Shown: positions 9,107 to 18,012 of the stretch, in pieces
Layout of the letters: every line of letters begins with the position of its first letter
Numbering within the stretch: the stretch's first letter is position 1
The notes under the pieces: generated by a model
What the model was told of the DNA's origin: nothing
Database searches by the model: none
What the model saw: only the letters and a program-made list of their open reading frames with translations
Source of the DNA: an uncultured Geobacteraceae bacterium
Lineage (GTDB): Bacteria; Desulfobacterota; Desulfuromonadia; Geobacterales; Pseudopelobacteraceae
Assembly: GCA_903845365.1 (NCBI GenBank)
Contig: CAIMXI010000266.1
Location: 1-49,227, forward strand
Direction of reading: 5' to 3'
DNA length: 49,227 nt
Translations under genes and position numbers: made by a program

Positions 9107-9140
9107 GAGGGCACACTTTACGGTGTGCCCTCAGAGTTTT
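9107..9140 (+). terminator. Stem-loop terminator after the barrel protein
   Basis: A 10-bp perfect stem (GAGGGCACAC with GTGTGCCCTC, loop TTTACG) is followed by AGAGTTTT. It sits between convergent genes (the barrel protein and ccoS) and could serve both directions, although the T tract is short. Confidence 0.7.
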
Positions 9141-9186
9141 AGCCGTGCAAGATTGACGTGATGATGCGAGCCATCTATTTACAAGG

Positions 9187-9327
9187 TCAATCGTCGTCCA
9201 GCATGCGGTGCTTCGGCTTCTCCACATCTTCAAATTCTCCCTTTTTGACCGCCCAGATGAATACCAGCCAGCAGCCTGCACCGAGACAGAGTGACAGAAC
9301 TATCAGAATAATCAGGCTTTCATCCAT
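9187..9327 (-). CDS. ccoS: Cytochrome cbb3 oxidase maturation protein CcoS
   Basis: This is a 46-residue membrane peptide. It starts MDESLIILIVL, has one transmembrane helix (about 5-27), then a basic stretch KKGEFEDVEKPKHRMLDDD. This is the standard CcoS layout: a short hydrophobic helix, a GEF/DD-type motif and an acidic end. CcoS is needed to insert copper and heme cofactors into cbb3-type oxidase. Its ATG overlaps the ccoI stop by 8 bases, so it is translationally coupled. It is short enough to be missed by length-limited gene finders. Confidence 0.88.
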   Translation of the reverse strand: MDESLIILIVLSLCLGAGCWLVFIWAVKKGEFEDVEKPKHRMLDDD

Positions 9328-11746
9328 GGTGTTTGAACCTCATAAGACGCAGAGAATTAAGTGAAACCAGCAGAGAGCTGGCGGTCATGGCGACGGCAGC
9401 GTAAACAGGGGTCAGGAGTCCGGCCATCGCAAGCGGAATGCCGATGATATTATAAACGAATGCCCAGAGAAGGTTCTGCTTGATTATCCTCATGGTCTCG
9501 CGGCTGATACGGTACGCTGTTGTGATGCGTGAAAGGTCGTCGCCGGTTATGATCACATCCGCATTTTCCAGAGCAATATCACTCGACCCGGAGAGCGAAC
9601 AACTGACTGTGGCAGCCGCCAGAGCCGGTGCGTCGTTGACACCATCGCCGACCATCAGCACCCGACGACCCTGCCGCAGAAGGGTAGTGACATGTTCAAG
9701 TTTTTGATCCGGCGTCATCTCACCCAGAGCCGATAACAGACCAATATCAGTGCCAATACTATCTACCGTATTCTGATGGTCACCGCTTATAAGACAAAGC
9801 TCCATCCGCTCAGCAATAAGCTCAGATACGACTCTCCGTGCCCCTTCCCGCAGTTGATCAACGAGCAGAAAGCGTCCCGCCAATTGTCCATCAATGGCAA
9901 GCAGAACGGCAGTAGCTGAGCTATCCGGCTGATAATTGATATTTACAGGTATTCCGCTTTCCCGAAGGAACGACTCGCTGCCGCAGAACACCCTTTTCCC
10001 ATCCGGCAAAACGCCCGAGATACCACGACCCGGAACTGAGCTAAAATCAGAGCAGAATTCGGGCTGATAGCCATTCACGGCGGCATACCGGACAATTGCA
10101 CGGGCAAGCGGATGAGCCGCCTGTTCTTCGACCGTTGCCGCCGCCTGAAGAACAACTGCCTCACCATAATCGTGATATCTGTCGAATTGCATGACGCCGG
10201 GCAATCCGCAGGTTACCGTGCCGGTTTTATCAAATAACGCACTGTTTATCGACGCCAGCCGTTCTATGACGTCACCTCCTCGCAAAATGATTCCGAGCGA
10301 TGCCGAGCGGCTGCAGGCAGCCAGCACTGCAGCCGGGACCGCCAGACCCATGGCACAGGGACAGGCGATCAGAATGATTGACAAGGCAGACATGACAGCA
10401 GCAGCGACGCTATCCCCTGAATAGTGAAGCCGCACTCCAGTGACGAGCAGCGCCAGCAGAATTACCGCCGGGACAAACCAGCCGGAAACCCGGTCGGCCA
10501 ACTGCTGGAGCTTCGGTTTGCCTGCCTGTGCCATCTGAACCAATGAGGCGACCCGCATCAGATAACTCTGACCGGCCGGCCTGAGCGCCTGTACGGTAAC
10601 CGGAGACGCCACATTGACGCAGCCGGAACGCACCTCATTGCCGCAGACCAGCAAAACCGGTTGACTCTCTCCGGTAGCCAGCGACTGGTCAACCTCGGTC
10701 TCACCTTCGACGATCAGGCAGTCAACCGGGAAACGCTCCCCCTGCCTCACCAGCAGAAGATCTCCCGGCCGAATCTCATCCACATCCAGCGTGCAGTGCT
10801 CACCATGCTTTACCAGCGTTGCCCGCTGCGGTGCTGCGGCATACAGAGAGCTGATCCCGGACATGGCGCGGCGACGCACGGAAAGCTCCAGCAGGCGGCC
10901 TATCAGGACAAAAGTCACGATGAAAGCAGCACTTTCATAGTAGGTTTCCTGTCCGGTAAACGTTGCCCAAACGCTGTAGAACCAGGCTGAGAGCGCTCCC
11001 ATGGCAATAAGCAGATCCATACCGGGAGCCGCCGTTTTTATAGAACGCCAGCCGCCAACAATAAATGGCCAGCCGGAATAAAAAACCACCGGTGTTGTTA
11101 CGAGCAGCGAAACGTACTGCAGAAACTGTTTCATCGCCCCGCCTATCCCCTGAAAATATCCGGCATACAAGGCATAGGAATACGCCATCAACTGCATCGT
11201 CAGAAAAAGTGCTGTGCCGAAGCGGAGTAGCAGATCATCACGCTCGCGACGTGCTTCCTTTTCGGATTGATCGGCGGAATAGGGGCGAGGAGAATAGCCG
11301 AGGTCGGCAATAACAGAGAAAATTTCAAGCGGGGCAACCATCTCCGGATTAAAGCGAAGCGAAGCGATGCCACCACTATAGGAGAGGCTGACATATTCGA
11401 CACCCGGCACTCGAGCCAGCATCCGCTCCAGCAGCCAGACACAGGAGGGACAGGTAATGCCGCTCACCAGAATATCAATTCTACAAAGATCACCTTCAGA
11501 AATAATATGGTGCGACAGGTCTGTTTCACTATAATGTGAAGCTGCACTTTTAGTTACCGTCGGTGTAGTCCGGTCAGAGCGAAGATAAAAATTCCCAAGC
11601 CCCGCTTCGCAGATCATACGATAGGCGCCCTGACATCCACGGCAGCAGAAAATGGTCTTAATGCTGTCATCACCGCTGTCGATGATCGCTTTCCATCGAA
11701 AGCTTATGCCGCAATGACTGCAACTCTGCTCAGGCAGCAGTCTCAT
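9320..11746 (-). CDS. ccoI: Copper-transporting P-type ATPase CcoI/FixI
   Basis: This P1B-type ATPase exports copper to the periplasmic side for cbb3 oxidase assembly. The 808 residues begin with a cysteine-rich metal-binding region (CSHC, then CCRGC), followed by a heavy-metal-associated domain with CPSC (99-102). The membrane metal site is CPC in ACPCAMGLAVP (about 462), the phosphorylation motif is DKTGT (about 506), the actuator motif is TGES, and the hinge is GDGVNDAP. The extra N-terminal cysteine domain distinguishes CcoI/FixI from ordinary CopA. It overlaps ccoG by 4 bases (ATGA) and ccoS by 8, forming a tight ccoGIS unit. Confidence 0.93.
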   Translation of the reverse strand: MRLLPEQSCSHCGISFRWKAIIDSGDDSIKTIFCCRGCQGAYRMICEAGLGNFYLRSDRTTPTVTKSAASHYSETDLSHHIISEGDLCRIDILVSGITCPSCVWLLERMLARVPGVEYVSLSYSGGIASLRFNPEMVAPLEIFSVIADLGYSPRPYSADQSEKEARRERDDLLLRFGTALFLTMQLMAYSYALYAGYFQGIGGAMKQFLQYVSLLVTTPVVFYSGWPFIVGGWRSIKTAAPGMDLLIAMGALSAWFYSVWATFTGQETYYESAAFIVTFVLIGRLLELSVRRRAMSGISSLYAAAPQRATLVKHGEHCTLDVDEIRPGDLLLVRQGERFPVDCLIVEGETEVDQSLATGESQPVLLVCGNEVRSGCVNVASPVTVQALRPAGQSYLMRVASLVQMAQAGKPKLQQLADRVSGWFVPAVILLALLVTGVRLHYSGDSVAAAVMSALSIILIACPCAMGLAVPAAVLAACSRSASLGIILRGGDVIERLASINSALFDKTGTVTCGLPGVMQFDRYHDYGEAVVLQAAATVEEQAAHPLARAIVRYAAVNGYQPEFCSDFSSVPGRGISGVLPDGKRVFCGSESFLRESGIPVNINYQPDSSATAVLLAIDGQLAGRFLLVDQLREGARRVVSELIAERMELCLISGDHQNTVDSIGTDIGLLSALGEMTPDQKLEHVTTLLRQGRRVLMVGDGVNDAPALAAATVSCSLSGSSDIALENADVIITGDDLSRITTAYRISRETMRIIKQNLLWAFVYNIIGIPLAMAGLLTPVYAAVAMTASSLLVSLNSLRLMRFKHHG

Positions 11747-12945
11747 GGTAAAACCGACACAGTCCCAGCCGGACGGTCACCACACAACAGTTCAAGAACT
11801 ATTTTTTCAGGAGGGCGGGATTTGCCGGTAACGTGGATCATGAATATTACCTCGTTGTGCTGATTGGCTCCTACCCTTATATCGCGTGTTTGACCAAGCA
11901 ATTCAACGCCATTTGGCGGCTCTCCGGAAACCCGTATCGAGTAAACCTGTTCCGTTTCTGAGCGATTACCGATTATCGCCCGCCAGGCGAGCGCCAGCGA
12001 ACCATCAGGAAGGATACGTGGTTCTGCAGTTGCAACGCGCTGCACGGCGAAAGCATTCTGGTTTCTTCCGGCAACGCTCCAGATAAGAGTGGCGGCAAGA
12101 AGCAGCGTAACGAACAGCAATGCCGTTGTCGTCTTCCCCAGCCTGAACCCGGTTCCTTTCAGAGTGCCGAAACGATAATCAATCAGCCCGGCTCCTGCAG
12201 GTTTATTCTCCATGACCTCGCGACAGGCGTCAATACAGCGCCCGCAGCCGATACATTCGATCTGGAATCCTTCACGGATATCAATTGCCATCGGGCAGGC
12301 CCGGACACAGGAGCTGCAGCGCAGACAACGGTCACGGGTTTCTTCTAAAAAGGAGAGATTCAGGGTGCCCGCATCCATCAAAGCGGTCTGAAATCGGCCA
12401 TACGGGCAGTAGCTGCGACAAAATCTCCGCTTGACCAGAGTCAGGTTGAGATAACCAAACAGCGTCAGGAGCAGAAAGGTAATACAGATGGCCGGGTGAG
12501 CATGAATGCTGAGAAGGTGACTGACCACCTGAGAAGGCGGCATAAACCAGCAGAACAGGTTGAACGCAATCAGTGCTGAAATAGTCAGCGCGACAAAATG
12601 TTCAAACGGACGCGCGAGGGCTTGCACCTTCTCAATTATGAGTTTTCCAAAAAGCAGCTCAGCCACATCGTTAAAAACTGTCTGCGGACAGAGCCAGCCG
12701 CACCAGACCCGCCCCAGCAGAGCCGTTACCAGGAGAAATGAAACAACGCACAACAGAACCAACAGCAAAACAAGATAAAATTGATCGATCCTGAGCGGAA
12801 TGCCGGCCAGAAAAAGCGTCATCTTTGCTATGTCCATACGCAGAAACGGATTGCCGGATATCGAGACAAAAGGGAGTAACAGCGCGGCAGCGATCAAGAG
12901 AGCCTGAACGAATTGGCGTTTCGTGGTAATACGGGGAAGCGGCAT
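11743..12945 (-). CDS. ccoG: Cytochrome c oxidase accessory protein CcoG/FixG
   Basis: This membrane iron-sulfur protein, proposed to act as a cupric reductase during cbb3 oxidase assembly, has 400 residues. Hydrophobic helices lie at about 12-30, 45-75 and 110-130, with WCGWLCPQT after the second. Another helix precedes two ferredoxin-type cysteine clusters (CLRCSSCVRACP and CIGCGRCIDACR). A late helix (about 255-275) leads to a periplasmic immunoglobulin-like C-terminal domain. It starts the ccoGIS unit. No ccoN, O, P or H gene is next to it; the upstream neighbour is pnp. Confidence 0.93.
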   Translation of the reverse strand: MPLPRITTKRQFVQALLIAAALLLPFVSISGNPFLRMDIAKMTLFLAGIPLRIDQFYLVLLLVLLCVVSFLLVTALLGRVWCGWLCPQTVFNDVAELLFGKLIIEKVQALARPFEHFVALTISALIAFNLFCWFMPPSQVVSHLLSIHAHPAICITFLLLTLFGYLNLTLVKRRFCRSYCPYGRFQTALMDAGTLNLSFLEETRDRCLRCSSCVRACPMAIDIREGFQIECIGCGRCIDACREVMENKPAGAGLIDYRFGTLKGTGFRLGKTTTALLFVTLLLAATLIWSVAGRNQNAFAVQRVATAEPRILPDGSLALAWRAIIGNRSETEQVYSIRVSGEPPNGVELLGQTRDIRVGANQHNEVIFMIHVTGKSRPPEKIVLELLCGDRPAGTVSVLP

Positions 12946-13063
12946 TTAGTTGGTAGACATTCCTTTCTAATGTTTGTCCGTGGTTTCTGACACGGATCTT
13001 ACGGATAAAATCAGATCAGGCAAAAGACAAGCATTTTGGCTATTACTATGCCTCACTTACTGC

Positions 13064-13094
13064 AAAAAAAGGCGAAACCATAATCGGCTCCGCC
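13064..13094 (-). terminator. Intrinsic terminator after pnp
   Basis: On the minus strand a 9-bp stem (GGCGGAGCC with GGTTTCGCC, with wobble pairs, loop GATTAT) is followed by seven T residues. It ends the translation-gene superoperon before the ccoGIS unit. Confidence 0.85.
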
Positions 13095-13127
13095 TATTCT
13101 CATAACGTTTAAGCGACAACGCAAAAT

Positions 13128-15236
13128 TTACGCAGCGGCAACCTTTGATCCGTCGAGATTATAGCCGAGTGCTTCTTTGCGGGAGAGCTTGATCTTGCCG
13201 TTCTTATCAACACCGATGCATTTTACCAGCACTGTGTCACCTTCTTTAACAACATCAGTAACCAGTTTTACGCGCGCTGTGTCGAGTTCGGAGATATGTA
13301 CAAGTCCGTCCGTCCCAGGCATGATTTCGACAAATGCACCGAAATCCATTATCTTGCGGACTGTACCCATGTACAATTTGCCCTCTTCAGCTTCATCAGT
13401 CAGACCGCGGATCATCTGGATCGCCAGATCACACGCCTCCTTGCTAGTGCTGGCGATGTTGATACGCCCGGTATCGTCGATGTCAATCGTAACACCGGTC
13501 GTTTCGGTGATATTGCGGATGTTCTTGCCGCCGGTACCGATTACGTCTCGGATACGATCCGTTTTAACGTAGATTGTAGTAATACGTGGAGCAAACGGAG
13601 ACATCTCGGCGCGCGGTGCGGCAAGAGTTTCAGCCATTTTACCAAGAATGTGGAGGCGACCTTCACGGGCCTGTTTGAGCGCCTGCTCCATTATTTCCTT
13701 GGTGACGCCACCGATTTTGATATCCATCTGCAGGGCGGTAACCCCTTCAGCAGTTCCGGCAACCTTAAAATCCATATCGCCCAGATGATCTTCATCTCCC
13801 AAAATATCGGAGAGGATGGCAAATTTATCCCCCTCTTTGATCAGACCCATGGCGATACCTGCAACCGGCGCAGTAACAGGGATACCGGCATCCATCATGG
13901 ACAGGCAACCGCCGCAGACGGCAGCCATTGAAGAGGAACCGTTACTCTCAAGTGTCTCGGAAACGATACGAATCGTGTAGGGGAAATCATCAAATGTCGG
14001 CAGAACGGCGGCAAGAGCGCGTTCAGCCAACATGCCATGACCGATTTCACGACGGCCCGGTCCGAGACGGAAGCTGGTTTCGCCAACCGAAAACGGTGGA
14101 AAGTTGTAGTGGAGCAGGAAGCGTTTGCGTGAAGCGCCATAGAGGGAATCAATGCGCTGTTCATCACTCGAAGTGCCGAGGGTGGCGGCAACCAACGCCT
14201 GAGTTTCGCCACGGGTAAAGAGGGCGGAGCCGTGGACGCGCGGCAGAAAGCCGGTTTCACTGCTGATCGGACGAATTGAGTTCGTCATACGTCCATCGAT
14301 GCGAATCCCTGTATTAAGGACATCGGCGCGAACACACTCATACTCGAAATCACCCAGAAACGCTTTGATCTGTTTTGTAGAGCCTTCAAATTCAGATTTA
14401 ATGGCTTCAATAGTTTCAGCTTTGATCAGATCAATCTGATCATGACGCTCATTTTTTGCCTTCAATTTGACAGCTTCGCTAATACGGCTGTAAGCGAGTT
14501 CCTTCACCCGTACCCGCAGAAGTTCATCAACAATAACCGGTATAACAGCACGCTTTGTCACTCCAGCAAGTTTCTGCAGTTTTTCCTGAGCTTCAATCAG
14601 CGGCAGCATCGCTTCTTTAGCAAAAAACACCCCTTCCAGCAGATCAGCTTCAGAGACGAATTTAGCTTCACCTTCGACCATGATTATCGCATCGCGACTT
14701 ACAGCAACAACTATTTCGAGATCACTTTTTTCCAGTTCTTCGGCAGAAGGATTGCAGATGAATTTACCATCCACGCGAGCCACCTTGGCACCGGCAATCG
14801 GACCATTGAACGGAATGTCGGAGATCATCAGCGCGGCTGAAGCTCCAAGCATCGATAAAATCCCCGGATCATTATCCTGATCAGCCGAGAGCACAGTTGC
14901 GATTATCTGGGTATCATTCAGAAAAGTTTCCGGAAACAACGGACGGATCGGACGGTCAATCAGGCGGCAGGTAAGCGTTTCAGGATCGGTAGGGCGTGCT
15001 TCGCGTTTAAAAAAGCCTCCTGGAATCTTGCCACCGGCATACGCCTTCTCGGTGTAGTTTACGGTAAGTGGGAAAAAATCCTGCCCTTCTTTTGCTTCTT
15101 TTGCCGCTACGACGGTTACCAGCACTACGGTATCACCACAACTGACAACAACAGCACCACTGGCCTGTTTTGCCATTTTTCCGGTAGAGAGCGTAACTGT
15201 TCTCCCCCCAAATTCAACCTGAACATTTTGTTCCAT
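13128..15236 (-). CDS. pnp: Polyribonucleotide nucleotidyltransferase (PNPase)
   Basis: This 3'-5' phosphorolytic exoribonuclease of the RNA degradosome has 702 residues: two RNase PH-like domains joined by a helical domain, then a KH domain ([13 protein letters not shown]) and a C-terminal S1 domain ([18 protein letters not shown], then DGLVHISEL). The second PH core carries [18 protein letters not shown] residues and [18 protein letters not shown], which contains the catalytic aspartates. GAGGAG precedes the ATG. It lies after rpsO, a very common pairing, with stem-loops in the spacer that could be RNase III targets for autoregulation. Confidence 0.97.
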   Translation of the reverse strand: MEQNVQVEFGGRTVTLSTGKMAKQASGAVVVSCGDTVVLVTVVAAKEAKEGQDFFPLTVNYTEKAYAGGKIPGGFFKREARPTDPETLTCRLIDRPIRPLFPETFLNDTQIIATVLSADQDNDPGILSMLGASAALMISDIPFNGPIAGAKVARVDGKFICNPSAEELEKSDLEIVVAVSRDAIIMVEGEAKFVSEADLLEGVFFAKEAMLPLIEAQEKLQKLAGVTKRAVIPVIVDELLRVRVKELAYSRISEAVKLKAKNERHDQIDLIKAETIEAIKSEFEGSTKQIKAFLGDFEYECVRADVLNTGIRIDGRMTNSIRPISSETGFLPRVHGSALFTRGETQALVAATLGTSSDEQRIDSLYGASRKRFLLHYNFPPFSVGETSFRLGPGRREIGHGMLAERALAAVLPTFDDFPYTIRIVSETLESNGSSSMAAVCGGCLSMMDAGIPVTAPVAGIAMGLIKEGDKFAILSDILGDEDHLGDMDFKVAGTAEGVTALQMDIKIGGVTKEIMEQALKQAREGRLHILGKMAETLAAPRAEMSPFAPRITTIYVKTDRIRDVIGTGGKNIRNITETTGVTIDIDDTGRINIASTSKEACDLAIQMIRGLTDEAEEGKLYMGTVRKIMDFGAFVEIMPGTDGLVHISELDTARVKLVTDVVKEGDTVLVKCIGVDKNGKIKLSRKEALGYNLDGSKVAAA

Positions 15237-15277
15237 TTTAATTCTCCTCTTCGGTTGCGTTGGGGCCGTCGCTACAA

Positions 15278-15294
15278 CTTCTTTTTTAAAGAAG
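15278..15294 (-). promoter_or_regulatory. Hairpin in the pnp leader
   Basis: CTTCTTT and AAAGAAG form a 7-bp stem with a 3-base loop, about 45 bases before the pnp start. In enteric bacteria PNPase represses itself through a processed leader hairpin. This hairpin is in the right place for such control, but it is short and AT-rich. Confidence 0.4.
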
Positions 15295-15313
15295 CTCTAT
15301 CCACGTCCCCAAC

Positions 15314-15343
15314 AAAAAATAAAAGGGCCGTAAAAGCCCTTTC
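15314..15343 (-). terminator. Intrinsic terminator between rpsO and pnp
   Basis: On the minus strand the stem AAAGGGC / GCCCTTT, with a TTTACG-type loop, is followed by TATTTTTT. It lies about 65 bases after the rpsO stop and would partly end transcription before pnp, as in the classic rpsO-pnp arrangement. Confidence 0.75.
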
Positions 15344-15367
15344 TGAAATGAGCACCCTGTAAACAGA

Positions 15368-15406
15368 AACAGCGGTAAAACTGAAGTGTCAGGTTTACCG
15401 CCGTTT
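15368..15406 (-). promoter_or_regulatory. Long hairpin just after rpsO
   Basis: AACGGCGGTAAAC pairs with GTTTTACCGCTGTT with one or two imperfections. It directly follows the rpsO stop and has no T tract, so it looks like a processing or protective hairpin, not a terminator. Confidence 0.5.
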
Positions 15407-15407
15407 A

Positions 15408-15674
15408 CTACCTACGAATGCCGAGTCTTTCAATAACTGTTTTGTATCTGGCCACTTCTTTGTCCTTCAAATAATCCAGAAGACGCCTTCTCTGACCGAC
15501 AAGTTTAAGGAGACCGCGACGACTATGATGGTCTTTCTTGTGTGTTTTGAAATGCTCCGTCAGATAGCTGATGCGAGCGGTTATAATTGCGATTTGTACT
15601 TCCGGTGAACCTGTATCACTATCATGTTTCTTGTATTCATTAATGATTTCCTGCTTTTTTTCGGTTACCAGCAC
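15408..15674 (-). CDS. rpsO: 30S ribosomal protein S15
   Basis: This primary 16S rRNA-binding protein has 88 residues, the usual size. The conserved core ([43 protein letters not shown]) is complete. The start appears to be GTG at 15674 (MLVTEKK), 9 bases after GGAGG. It stands between truB and pnp, with its own likely promoter upstream. S15 usually represses its own translation by binding its mRNA. Confidence 0.97.
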   Translation of the reverse strand: MLVTEKKQEIINEYKKHDSDTGSPEVQIAIITARISYLTEHFKTHKKDHHSRRGLLKLVGQRRRLLDYLKDKEVARYKTVIERLGIRR

Positions 15675-15741
15675 TGGTTATTCCTCCATTACTTATTTTG
15701 TAAAGCGTATTAAAACGCAAGCGATTTTTTTAGAGTTGAAC

Positions 15742-15770
15742 TAACTACCACATTGTTACCATCATGTAAA
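15742..15770 (-). promoter_or_regulatory. Candidate sigma-70 promoter of rpsO
   Basis: On the minus strand TTTACA (-35) and TAGTTA (-10) are separated by 17 bases, about 70 bases before the rpsO start in the truB-rpsO gap. It is a prediction from consensus only. Confidence 0.4.
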
Positions 15771-15790
15771 GGCAAATATCGTATCAGCAG

Positions 15791-16708
15791 TCATAACAGT
15801 ACCCGTTTTAACTTAATGACAGCATCCGTATCACAATGACACCCCGGAACCAGCAGGGCGATCGCGACAAGAGCTCCGTCTGCCGTCAGGCGCACTGCTG
15901 TTTCTTTCGTACAGACGAGCGGGGCATCAAGAAAGGTACAATCCCAGGAAGGTGACTTGCCAAAACGAAGCCCATCCAGACCTGCGATGGTCAGTGGAAT
16001 TTCAGGAAGATGGCTGAGAGCTGCCATTGGTGACAGACAAAGTCCATTGACTCTACCCTCGCCTGCTGCAGCTTCCAGTTCATCAAGAGTCACTGCATCT
16101 TCAATACGGAAAGGCCCGCTCGCGGTGCGCCGTAACTCCTGCAAGGCGGCTCCACATCCAAGCCTCTGACCGATGTCATCAGCCAGAGTGCGGACGTATG
16201 TACCCCGTGAACAGACCACGCGGATAGCAACAAGCGGCAGGTTAAAGGAAATTAGCTCCAGGGAATATATTTCGATGTCGCGCGCTTTGCGTTCAACTTC
16301 CACGCCTTGCCGAGCAAGCTTATAGAGAGGTTGGCCGTTCTGTTTGATCGCCGAATACATGGGGGGTATCTGGGTGATTGCACCGGTAAAATGAGATAGT
16401 GAGGAGGCAAATTGTTCAGTGGTGACGTTCGATGAATCAGATTCCGACAGGACAGTACCGGTCATATCGAGCGTATCGGTAGTAACGCCGAGAAGCAGTA
16501 GCGCCTCGTACGTTTTGCTCCCTTCATCAAGGAACGGGATGGCTTTGGTGCCGTCATTGACGGCTATCGGCAGAACGCCGGTGGCAAATGGATCGAGAGT
16601 GCCTGTGTGCCCGACTTTTTTTATCCCGAGAGTGCGACGAACCCGGCTGACGACATCATGCGAGGTAATGCCGGGCGGCTTGTCGATAACTACGAAGCCG
16701 TTACTCAA
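15791..16708 (-). CDS. truB: tRNA pseudouridine-55 synthase TruB
   Basis: This enzyme makes pseudouridine 55 in the T-loop of tRNAs. It has 305 residues, with FVVIDKPPGITSHDVV at the N-terminus and the catalytic aspartate in GTLDPFATGVLP. RGTYVRTLADDIG and a C-terminal PUA-like domain follow. The start is a TTG whose last bases overlap the nrnA stop (TTGA). No separate ribosome site is visible, so it is probably coupled to nrnA translation. Confidence 0.95.
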   Translation of the reverse strand: MSNGFVVIDKPPGITSHDVVSRVRRTLGIKKVGHTGTLDPFATGVLPIAVNDGTKAIPFLDEGSKTYEALLLLGVTTDTLDMTGTVLSESDSSNVTTEQFASSLSHFTGAITQIPPMYSAIKQNGQPLYKLARQGVEVERKARDIEIYSLELISFNLPLVAIRVVCSRGTYVRTLADDIGQRLGCGAALQELRRTASGPFRIEDAVTLDELEAAAGEGRVNGLCLSPMAALSHLPEIPLTIAGLDGLRFGKSPSWDCTFLDAPLVCTKETAVRLTADGALVAIALLVPGCHCDTDAVIKLKRVLL

Positions 16709-17664
16709 AGGGCACGTTCAACAATGGCGTATACTTGAGCTTTTACTTCATCCAGCGTACCTTCAACGGTGCATCCGGCGGCATTATGATGCCCGCCACC
16801 GCCAAGCGCTGCAGAAAATGTCGCTACATTCACATTCCCCTTTGAGCGGAAACCGACTTTGAACTTTTTTTCCTCGAGCTGCCGGAAAAAGAGTGCGACT
16901 TCAACACCACGTATTGAACGCGGATAATTGACAAAACCGTCGGTCAGTTCGGCATCGGCACCGCTGGCGGCGTACATGTCACTCGTTACCGTAACGGAAG
17001 CAGCCTTACCCTCTTTGAAAAAGTCGAGAGTGGGAAGACAGAGCGATAAGAGTTTAAGGCGCTTTGCCGGCTGATTTTCATAGAGCTTTTCTGCCACATA
17101 CCATGCGTTAATACCAGATTCGATCATTTCACCTGCAACAGTAAATGCCTCGCGGTTGGCGTTTGAGTAATGGAATGAGCCGGTATCGGTGATTACAGCA
17201 GTGTAAATGCATAAAGCGGTGTCAAGGTCAAAAGTATACCCGTACGCCGTCGCAATCCGGTACACAAGGATACCTGTCGCAGCAGCCTGAGTGTCTATGA
17301 GGTTATAGTCGGCAAAGTTTTCGCAGGAGAGATGGTGATCAAGATTGACCGTTGTGGTTACCCGTAAAAAACAGCAGAATTCTTTGCCGGCCCGCTTTTT
17401 CTCCCCTACATCGAGTACAAATGAGACATCAAAATGCCGGTCGGGTATATGCGGAAGAACGGAATCTGCACCTGGAAGAAAAACGTACAGATCAGGCACG
17501 GCATCCTGATAATGAACGGTTACATCTTTGCCGAGCTTACGGAGGAAAGAGGCGAGAGCGAGCGATGACCCAATTGCATCACCATCTGGCCCTTCATGAG
17601 TCGTAATGAGAAACGAGGAGTTACTGCGAATTACTTCAATGATCTTTTGGATTGTTTCCGTCAT
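16705..17664 (-). CDS. nrnA: Bifunctional oligoribonuclease / pAp phosphatase NrnA
   Basis: This DHH-family phosphoesterase degrades nanoRNAs and 3'-phosphoadenosine 5'-phosphate. It has 319 residues, with metal-binding motifs HEGPDGDAIGSS, the DHH triad in NLDHHLSC, and the DHHA1 substrate motif GGGGHHNAAGC near the end. Its place between rbfA and truB is the standard position in this operon. The ATG lies 29 bases inside the end of rbfA, with AAGGAG about 13 bases upstream. In organisms lacking Orn it is the main nanoRNase, and by that route it can help clear pGpG from c-di-GMP turnover. Confidence 0.93.
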   Translation of the reverse strand: MTETIQKIIEVIRSNSSFLITTHEGPDGDAIGSSLALASFLRKLGKDVTVHYQDAVPDLYVFLPGADSVLPHIPDRHFDVSFVLDVGEKKRAGKEFCCFLRVTTTVNLDHHLSCENFADYNLIDTQAAATGILVYRIATAYGYTFDLDTALCIYTAVITDTGSFHYSNANREAFTVAGEMIESGINAWYVAEKLYENQPAKRLKLLSLCLPTLDFFKEGKAASVTVTSDMYAASGADAELTDGFVNYPRSIRGVEVALFFRQLEEKKFKVGFRSKGNVNVATFSAALGGGGHHNAAGCTVEGTLDEVKAQVYAIVERAL

Positions 17665-18004
17665 GTTCAGTATGTATCTCCTTGAGAAGAGATTCTATCC
17701 GACTGCCGTAATCAAGAGACTTATCGTATTTAAAAATGAGTTCCGGTGTGTGGCGAATAGTGAGTTTTTTGCCGATATCGCGCCGAATAAACCCCTTCGC
17801 GCTGTTCAGGCCGGCTTCCGTATCTTTTTTCACCTTCTCGTCACCTATGACAGTGAAAAAAATACGCGCCAGACTTAAATCATCAGTCACCTCAACGCCG
17901 GTAATGGTGACAAAACCGATGCGAGGATCGTTCAGACCACGCGAAAGAATGGAACAGATGATTTCATGTATGGTTTCAGCTACTTTTTCCGAACGTTTGT
18001 GCAT
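17636..18004 (-). CDS. rbfA: 30S ribosome-binding factor A
   Basis: This late 30S maturation factor has 122 residues in a KH-type fold. The family pattern is clear: KRSEKVAETIHEIICSIL, RGLNDPRIGFVTITGVEVT and the later KLTIRHTPELIFKYD. It follows infB after 8 bases and overlaps nrnA by 29. The C-terminus is slightly extended relative to many homologues. Confidence 0.94.
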   Translation of the reverse strand: MHKRSEKVAETIHEIICSILSRGLNDPRIGFVTITGVEVTDDLSLARIFFTVIGDEKVKKDTEAGLNSAKGFIRRDIGKKLTIRHTPELIFKYDKSLDYGSRIESLLKEIHTEHDGNNPKDH

Positions 18005-18012
18005 ATTGAACC

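Noticed and set aside
12946..13063. FNR-type site ahead of ccoG
   Set aside because: I searched for TTGAT-N4-ATCAA and found no credible match.
15796..17000. Large plus-strand open frames inside truB, nrnA, pnp and infB
   Set aside because: They are shadows of strongly conserved minus-strand genes; none has a recognisable product.
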